The notes under the pieces: model-generated
What the model saw: only the letters and a program-made list of their open reading frames with translations
Database searches by the model: none
What the model was told of the DNA's origin: nothing
Position numbers and translations under genes: made by a program
DNA from: Rhabditophanes sp. KR3021
Taxonomy: Eukaryota; Nematoda; Chromadorea; Rhabditida; Alloionematidae
NCBI GenBank assembly: GCA_963281155.1
Contig: CAUJLY010000004.1
Span: forward strand, 3,534,001-3,598,000
Length of the DNA stretch: 64,000 nucleotides
Reading direction: 5' to 3'
Shown: one piece after another, positions 58,489 through 64,000 of the stretch
Layout of the letters: each line of letters opens with the position of its first letter
How positions within the stretch are numbered: position 1 is the stretch's first letter

Positions 58489-61400
58489 TTAACGCTGAAG
58501 TTGTTTCATGCTTTTACCTACACATTTAGGCATTTTCTTATTGGTGGAATCTCCGATCTCAGCTTCTTTATAATAATGAGGGGCGATTTCATACAGCCAT
58601 GTACTTTCAATTTTAGTGATAGTTCTCATGAATTCTTTAGAAGTGTGCACTAGTTCATGGTACATTACCCATTTTGTGGGTACTTGAGCTAAGCAAGAAC
58701 TTGGGTGTTTGTGAACAGTATGCCTCTGTTTGACAGTTTTATAATTTCCTGTAAGTATCAACATAAGTTAAGATAACATTAAAAATTAGATTATAAAGAA
58801 AGTGTATAATAACAGTTTTTAGGATTTTTAAGAATTGAAATGTAACATTTAGCTTAAAGATATTTACGTTGCATGTAGATAAATTGAAAAAAAAATGACT
58901 CAGCTATTTATGACAACAATAATAAAGAAGCCATGGCATTTGAATGTACATGGTGCAAATGCCGTGATTTGATAAAGGAAGCCATCAGATTCAACAGCAC
59001 TGCAACCACTATGGCTATCAAGAAATAATTAAATTAAATGGAGGGTGATAAAGAGTGTTGGGTCTATTCAGCAATTGATCCCACAAAGTTAGGTAAAGAC
59101 TAGGATTTCTGAGAAGCAACGGGAGGTATTTTCTATGGTGGGGAAACCTCCACTATGAATAGAAAATGGTCAAACACAGAAATTGCTAGAAATTTAATAG
59201 TTAATGGCGCTACAATTTCAGTGATAAGGCAAACGTTTTCCATACAGTCGTTGAAGCGAAGAGAAACTATTAATTGTTGATAAATCTTACCCTTCCAAGA
59301 AGATCGCCGTGAACATTGGATGTATTCTGACGAATCACCTACGCCGTCCACTTAAACACTCAGACTCAAACAGGCCATTACTTCCTTGGGCAATTCACAC
59401 TTACCCAGAAACAAATAGCGCTGTCACTGAACTAACTTTAAAAGATGTTGTTATTTGCGAACCCCTAGAGCATATTCTAGAACGTTAACCCATTTGTGCC
59501 ATTTTAATAAATTTAAACATTTTTGTCATTTTTAACATAAAAGCCTACCTGTCTTATCAACTTTAGCTGAATGGAAAAAATATCCTGACAAAATAGCTTT
59601 TTGAATTGAAATATTGTCAGTGGAAGATGATACGGTTATCTCAACTCGCTCCAGCATTCCTTCTAATTGTTCTCGAACATCTCTTGCCTTCTGCATTGTT
59701 TTATATTGCACGTAATTTTCCTGGCACCACATTTTAGAGAATTCATTAGCACTCCATTGATTGTATACATTCAACAAGGTAAAATGATCTCCTGTTTCTT
59801 CTTCAAACGTCTTTCTTGCTGATTCAGCTTCTTTAATTTGTGCTTTCGGTCTGTAAAATATACCAGCATTTACGGAAAGCATGGCAGCTATTGTAAGAAT
59901 TTCTGATGTACACCCCCATTTTTCGGAAGCAATGATCATCTTTGACATACATGGATCGCAAGGGAACTCAATCATCTTTCGACCAAGATTGGACAATTCA
60001 CCCGTATGAGTAAGCCCTCCTAAAGCATACAAATGCTCGGATGCAGTAATTAAAGTTTCTTGTGATGGCGGGTCCAGAAAATCAAAATTGAGAAAGTCAT
60101 GTATCCCTAAACTTTTAAGTAAAAGTACGACATTTAACATGTTTGTTCTTTGAATTTCAGGAACAGGCTGATCTTCCAATTCTTTTTCATATGCCAAGCT
60201 TGTGTAAAGTCTGAAACATTTTCCAGGAGCAGTTCTTCCAGCACGGCCTGCACGCTGATTTGCAGCGGCTTTGGATATTGGTACGATTTGCAAATGTTCA
60301 ACACCGCTCTTTGGATTGTATGAATTTTGTTTGACATATCCTGAAACACGAAGATTAGTAGTTAGTTATATTTGTATTTAACTTTGAAATTAATTTATTT
60401 GTAATAACTCGTTTTTATGAATTTTAAATGCAAATCAGATTAGGTAGACATCCACAAGTAACTACTGTCAGATTGACAAAAGAGCTTACCCTAAGCCCTA
60501 AAAAGGAAACGCAATGCTGCTTGAGAAAATAATGAAAAGATTGCGACAATTTTTCTTGATATTAACCAATCTTCAGAACAGTCAAAAGCAGTAACATACT
60601 CAAGCATTGACCTATAGTCACCGAATTAATAAGAATGCACAATTCATCTAATTCTATCGTCTTCTAATTTGTGCAATATACTTTTTGTATTTTTTTGTAT
60701 TTTTTTAACTTGCCTGGATCTATGACAAAAGTAATTCCATCAATTGTGACTGATGTTTCGGCAATGTTTGTAGCTAATACAACTTTACGAGTATCAGGAG
60801 GGGTAGGTTCAAAAATTTTGACTTGCATATCTGATGGCAAATTCGAATATATAGGCAGTACTAATAATTCCTTTATTTGACTGCCAAGATGCTTTAATCT
60901 TTCTTGCAAAGCATCCTGAACCGATTCAATTTCCTCTTGACCAGTTAGAAATACAAGAATGTCTCCTGGTAAAGGTTGAGTGATATGAATTTGTAAAACA
61001 GAGATAATTACGGCGTCAATGTAATCAGCTTCAGGTGCTTTAGTGTAATACATGTCAACAGGATGTCTACGTCCCGGAATACGGAAAATGGGAGCATCAT
61101 CAAAGAATTTTGAAAATTTAGAGGCGTCAAGAGTGGCAGAAGCAATAATCAACCTCAATTCAGGTCTTTCTGTTATAACCTCCTTGAACAAACCAAAAAG
61201 AATATCAGTATGAAGAGTACGTTCATGAGCTTCGTCAATGATAATCACTGAATAATTGAGTAACAGTGGGTCATTTAAAAATTCACGCAGAAGCATACCA
61301 TCTGTCATGTATTTAAGGATTGTGCTCTCACAGGTGCGATCTTCGAAACGAATAGAGTACCCTACCTTTTGCCCAACTCTAGTGCCAACTTCTTCAGCTA

Positions 61401-62196
61401 CTCTTGCAGCAACACTCATAGCAGCAACTCTTCTGGGTTGTGTACATCCCAACATTGTCCCTTCTTTAATAATTCCTGCCTCCATCAAGAACTGTGGCAA
61501 CTGAGTCGTCTTTCCAGAACCTGTTTCTCCTTCTATGATAAGGACTTGATGTTGCTGAACAGCTTCAATGAAAGCCTCTCTGTAAGCATAAACTGGCAAA
61601 CTCTTACGAGTTGCTTCAATTTGCGCCTTTTTTGATAACCTTTCACTTTCACTTTTCTTCTTTAATTCATCCAGTTTTTCGGTTCCGGCAATTTGGTTAG
61701 ACAAAACAAAGTCTATTGAATTGTCATGGATCAAATCGAGTAGGCTGTTGGTTTGAGGAGCTTTAGACTTTTTGTGATATCCAGCTTTGAATTTTTCTTC
61801 CTCCCATTTTAAATGGTCGCCTTTAGTTATATAGTCTGCTTCTTTCTCCACAGGTATGAGTCCATTCGTCGCACCAGCCATGTGAAACCTACTTTCGTTT
61901 ATTTTTTCGTTGGCTGCATCATAAACATCAAAGGTATTAATGATATTTTTTCTCAAAGACTGTTTTCTAAGTTCTAGCTCAGTCAGTTTCTCATTGGCAA
62001 ACAAAATTTCTTCATCCTGAGTAATAAATTTCAGTTCCGCCACTTTGTCATCCTTTCTTTTCTTTAGATATGTTTTTCTGCTCTCTTCGCGTATTTTGCT
62101 GAAATCACTGCTAGAAGGAGAAGACCGTTTACGGGAGGATTTCTTATCGCTAGAGTCATTGTCACTCTTTTTAGGTGGTCTTCTGAAATCCGACAT
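58489..62196 (-). CDS. mog-4: Spliceosomal DEAH helicase DHX16 (Prp2, MOG-4)
   Basis: Three exons (62196-60714, 60340-59549, 58748-58489) encode 844 residues. The N-terminus is Ser/Lys-rich ([20 protein letters not shown]). Helicase motifs follow in order: [39 protein letters not shown] and QRAGRAGR. Winged-helix, ratchet and OB domains come after, with the DHX16-type end [12 protein letters not shown] and [10 protein letters not shown]. Prp2/DHX16 drives the ATP-dependent step that activates the spliceosome before the first transesterification; the C. elegans orthologue is mog-4. It is about 150-200 residues shorter than orthologues, at the N-terminus. Intron 1 has a GC donor (CCAG|GCAAGT), forced by homology ([16 protein letters not shown]). 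Intron 2 (58749-59548) carries an antisense GIY-YIG remnant. Confidence 0.95.
58935..59487 (+). pseudogene. GIY-YIG nuclease-like remnant, copy D
   Basis: This sits in intron 2 of the DHX16 gene, antisense to it. One frame reads [20 protein letters not shown], two stops, then [20 protein letters not shown]. It aligns with copy C over GDKxCWVY...GxxYxGETxxM, the GIY-YIG core. After frame changes it reads [17 protein letters not shown], then [20 protein letters not shown] and a stop, matching the KKIAENIESIL...NSQVAKL block of copy C. It is the most decayed copy. The upstream segment ([15 protein letters not shown]) is open but not shared with copy A. Confidence 0.65.
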
Positions 62197-63467
62197 TTTT
62201 CAAGGAATTGTTTTTAAATAGAAAATAAATAGATTTATAAACCAGCTTTTATATTATAAAAGCATAAAATTGTACATTACAACGAAATTGGAGTAGTATG
62301 TATACGTGTGTCCATAAACACGGAGGAGTTATGAAACTTGATTTAAACCAACATCCTAATTTGAATGATTGGAAACTCTTAATGTACATTATTCAAGTCC
62401 AAAAATGCTGATACATATTTGTTAGTTTAAAAGCAGCATTTTACAAAATAAAATTTTACCAGTTATGGTTGCTTAATTATTCAAACCGTTCCTCTGGCTG
62501 TGAATAACAAATCTATTTCTTCAATCATACGGATTACCATTGATAAATATCATTTTTAAAGTCTTTAGCCCTGGTTGATCATCTGTAATGGTCCCATAGC
62601 CTATATTCAGGTTACAACGAACTAAATATGTATTATAATTACATACTTATTAACCGTCTTTCCGAGTTGAGCGTTTAAGTTTTGGGTTTTTAAATATACC
62701 ACTAACCTTCATTGGCATGTTCTACGAATTGACGTAACATTTTAAGCAAACGCATAATGTAATATTCATTTCTGAAGACTATGAGAAAATTCATAATTTT
62801 TAAAATCTATTTTCTGTCGGCCGGAGAAACACTCAAATTATTGTTGGGCACATTTTGCAGATACACGGATTTTGGTGTTTTTAGTAATAAATAAATAATG
62901 CCATAAGTTTGTTTCAGTTTAAGTGACATTGAATTTGAAATTTGTTTACAATTATTTACAAACTTGTTAAAATCATTTGAGAAAGCTAATAATTGCTAGG
63001 GTTTAACCATTCTGCAAATTTTGTCAAAACCATTTAAATTCCTAGAATTTCCAATTATAAATTTGTTTATGTTAAAAAAATATAATAGTAAATTGTTTAA
63101 GTCAACTAAAGGCAATAAAAAAAGCATTTAACATTTCAATTATCAATTAAATAAGAAAACAGTTTCAAAATTAATAATGCAAAGGATTGATAGCCTTTTG
63201 CTATATGGTAACTGTTGATGAATTAAGTTGCGGTTTTTCCATTCCCACGTGACAAGTAATTTAAAAGAAATTATTTATATAGAAAGATTAAAAGATAGTT
63301 TTGACCAATTTATGAAAAGAATAATTATAATAGCTGTGCAACGCCTTTCAGAACATTCAAACAATTTACTTTTTATGAAGCAGTATGAAATGAGGTTGAT
63401 TGCTTGTTGCAATTTATTATTTTCTGAATATTTTTTTAATATTCCTATATTTTAGGTCGCAATAAAC
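62197..63467. other. Intergenic, one tiny ORF
   Basis: This 1.3 kb divergent gap lies between DHX16 and the small secreted protein. At 62298-62411 (plus) an ATG frame of 37 codons (MYTCVHKHGGVMKLDLNQHP...) has slightly coding-like composition and no known relative. A TATTTTAG acceptor at 63455 precedes the next gene's ATG. Otherwise nothing is supported. Confidence 0.35.
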
Positions 63468-63860
63468 ATGATTCCATTCAGAAGTTGGATCATATATGTA
63501 TTACTTTTCGTCAAAATGATTAAAACATTTCCATTTGAAAGTTCTCCTACAATCCCTATAATGACCAAAAATACCGCTCAGGCAAGATTGTTCAAGAATT
63601 TTGTCTACGATGGAGGATATAACTGCAATTCTTTTTACTCCCAAGCTGCTGAACGCATCAATGATGTCATTTTTGTAATAATACATTATGTTTACTTTGC
63701 TTTAATTTATTTTTAGGATGCGGACCAAAAGTTCAGAGATTGCAGTAATCTTATCCAACAAATTCGAAGAGCTATCGGATCGGCTAATGTTCGCAATGTA
63801 GATGAACTTGTCGGTTCCTATCAAAATCACAAAAAAAGTAGCGATGAAATAATTGTTTAA
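63468..63860 (+). CDS. Small secreted protein, unknown family
   Basis: Exons 63468-63674 and 63717-63860 (42-bp intron, phase 0) encode 116 residues. The N-terminus (MIPFRSWIIYVLLFVKMIKT) is a likely signal peptide or anchor. The mature part is hydrophilic and mostly helical (AQARLFKNFVYDGGYNCN, FRDCSNLIQQIRRAIGSA), with only two cysteines that could form one disulphide. The end is charged (NHKKSSDEIIV). A TATTTTAG acceptor lies 12 bases before the ATG. No family is recognised. The remaining 140 bases of the window show no further gene. Confidence 0.65.
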
Positions 63861-64000
63861 ATACTTTTAAATAACAAATGAGATAATACCAAATTAATAA
63901 TTCGAAACGCTGATTTTTTATATTATGGCATATATTTAAACTACAATAGTTAATTTCCTGTTCTGCTTTCAAAAATTAAATCTTTTGATTTGTCATTATA

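Noticed and set aside
63228..63455. 75-codon plus frame before the small secreted protein
   Set aside because: It begins on a TTG, runs into the acceptor of the next gene and has AT-driven composition.

Overview
The window is AT-rich animal nuclear DNA from a nematode. The strongest evidence is a canonical nematode cuticle collagen at 27435-28478, with an N-terminal membrane anchor, a furin-type site and interrupted Gly-X-Y blocks. A cuticlin-like ZP-domain gene, compact genes with many 43-110 bp introns, tightly packed neighbours and one overlapping same-strand gene pair agree with this. Splice acceptors are often TTTTTAG or TTTATAG rather than the strict TTTTCAG of Caenorhabditis. I cannot name the species or clade.

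Layout. 1-9.1 kb: an ERICH3-like glutamate-rich protein and a syndapin/PACSIN F-BAR protein, both on minus. 9.4-13.4 kb (plus): the mitochondrial DNL zinc-finger gene overlapping COQ4, an unlisted 42-residue membrane microprotein resembling TOM5, and a class A peptide-type GPCR. 13.5-25.8 kb (minus): an SR140/U2SURP-like splicing factor, a dynamin without a proline-rich tail, the tRNA ribose methylase TARBP1/Trm3 and an acidic proline-rich protein. 26.1-32.3 kb: a NuSAP-like protein, the collagen, a 75-residue bHLH protein not found by simple ORF length, a gene of unknown function and a PH-like protein. 33.5-43.7 kb: a PB1-domain protein, the ZP protein, a Ly6-type GPI-anchored protein, clathrin light chain and a coiled-coil protein. 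45.2-51.5 kb: a p27/CKI-1-type CDK inhibitor with about 5.8 kb of gene-free upstream DNA. 51.5-62.2 kb: DIS3, a GSK3-family kinase, a free-standing DMXL/Rav1 C-terminal region and the spliceosomal helicase DHX16. 63.5-63.9 kb: a small secreted protein.

Most genes are housekeeping: RNA processing (U2SURP, DHX16, DIS3, TARBP1), membrane traffic (syndapin, dynamin, clathrin light chain, DMXL/Rav1), mitochondria (DNLZ, COQ4, possibly TOM5), and cuticle or surface (collagen, ZP, Ly6). They form no single pathway, although syndapin, dynamin and clathrin light chain all act in endocytosis.

The most unusual signal is a family of four broken copies of a GIY-YIG nuclease-like gene, most like the ANKLE1/LEM-3 type. 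Each copy sits inside an intron of an unrelated gene and each is antisense to its host. Other points of interest are two GC-AG introns whose GC donors are required by frame and homology, a DIS3 whose PIN endonuclease site looks degraded, the 8-bp DNLZ/COQ4 overlap, and the DMXL C-terminus without its beta-propellers. All exon boundaries were worked out by hand from frame and splice consensus; no transcript data were available.
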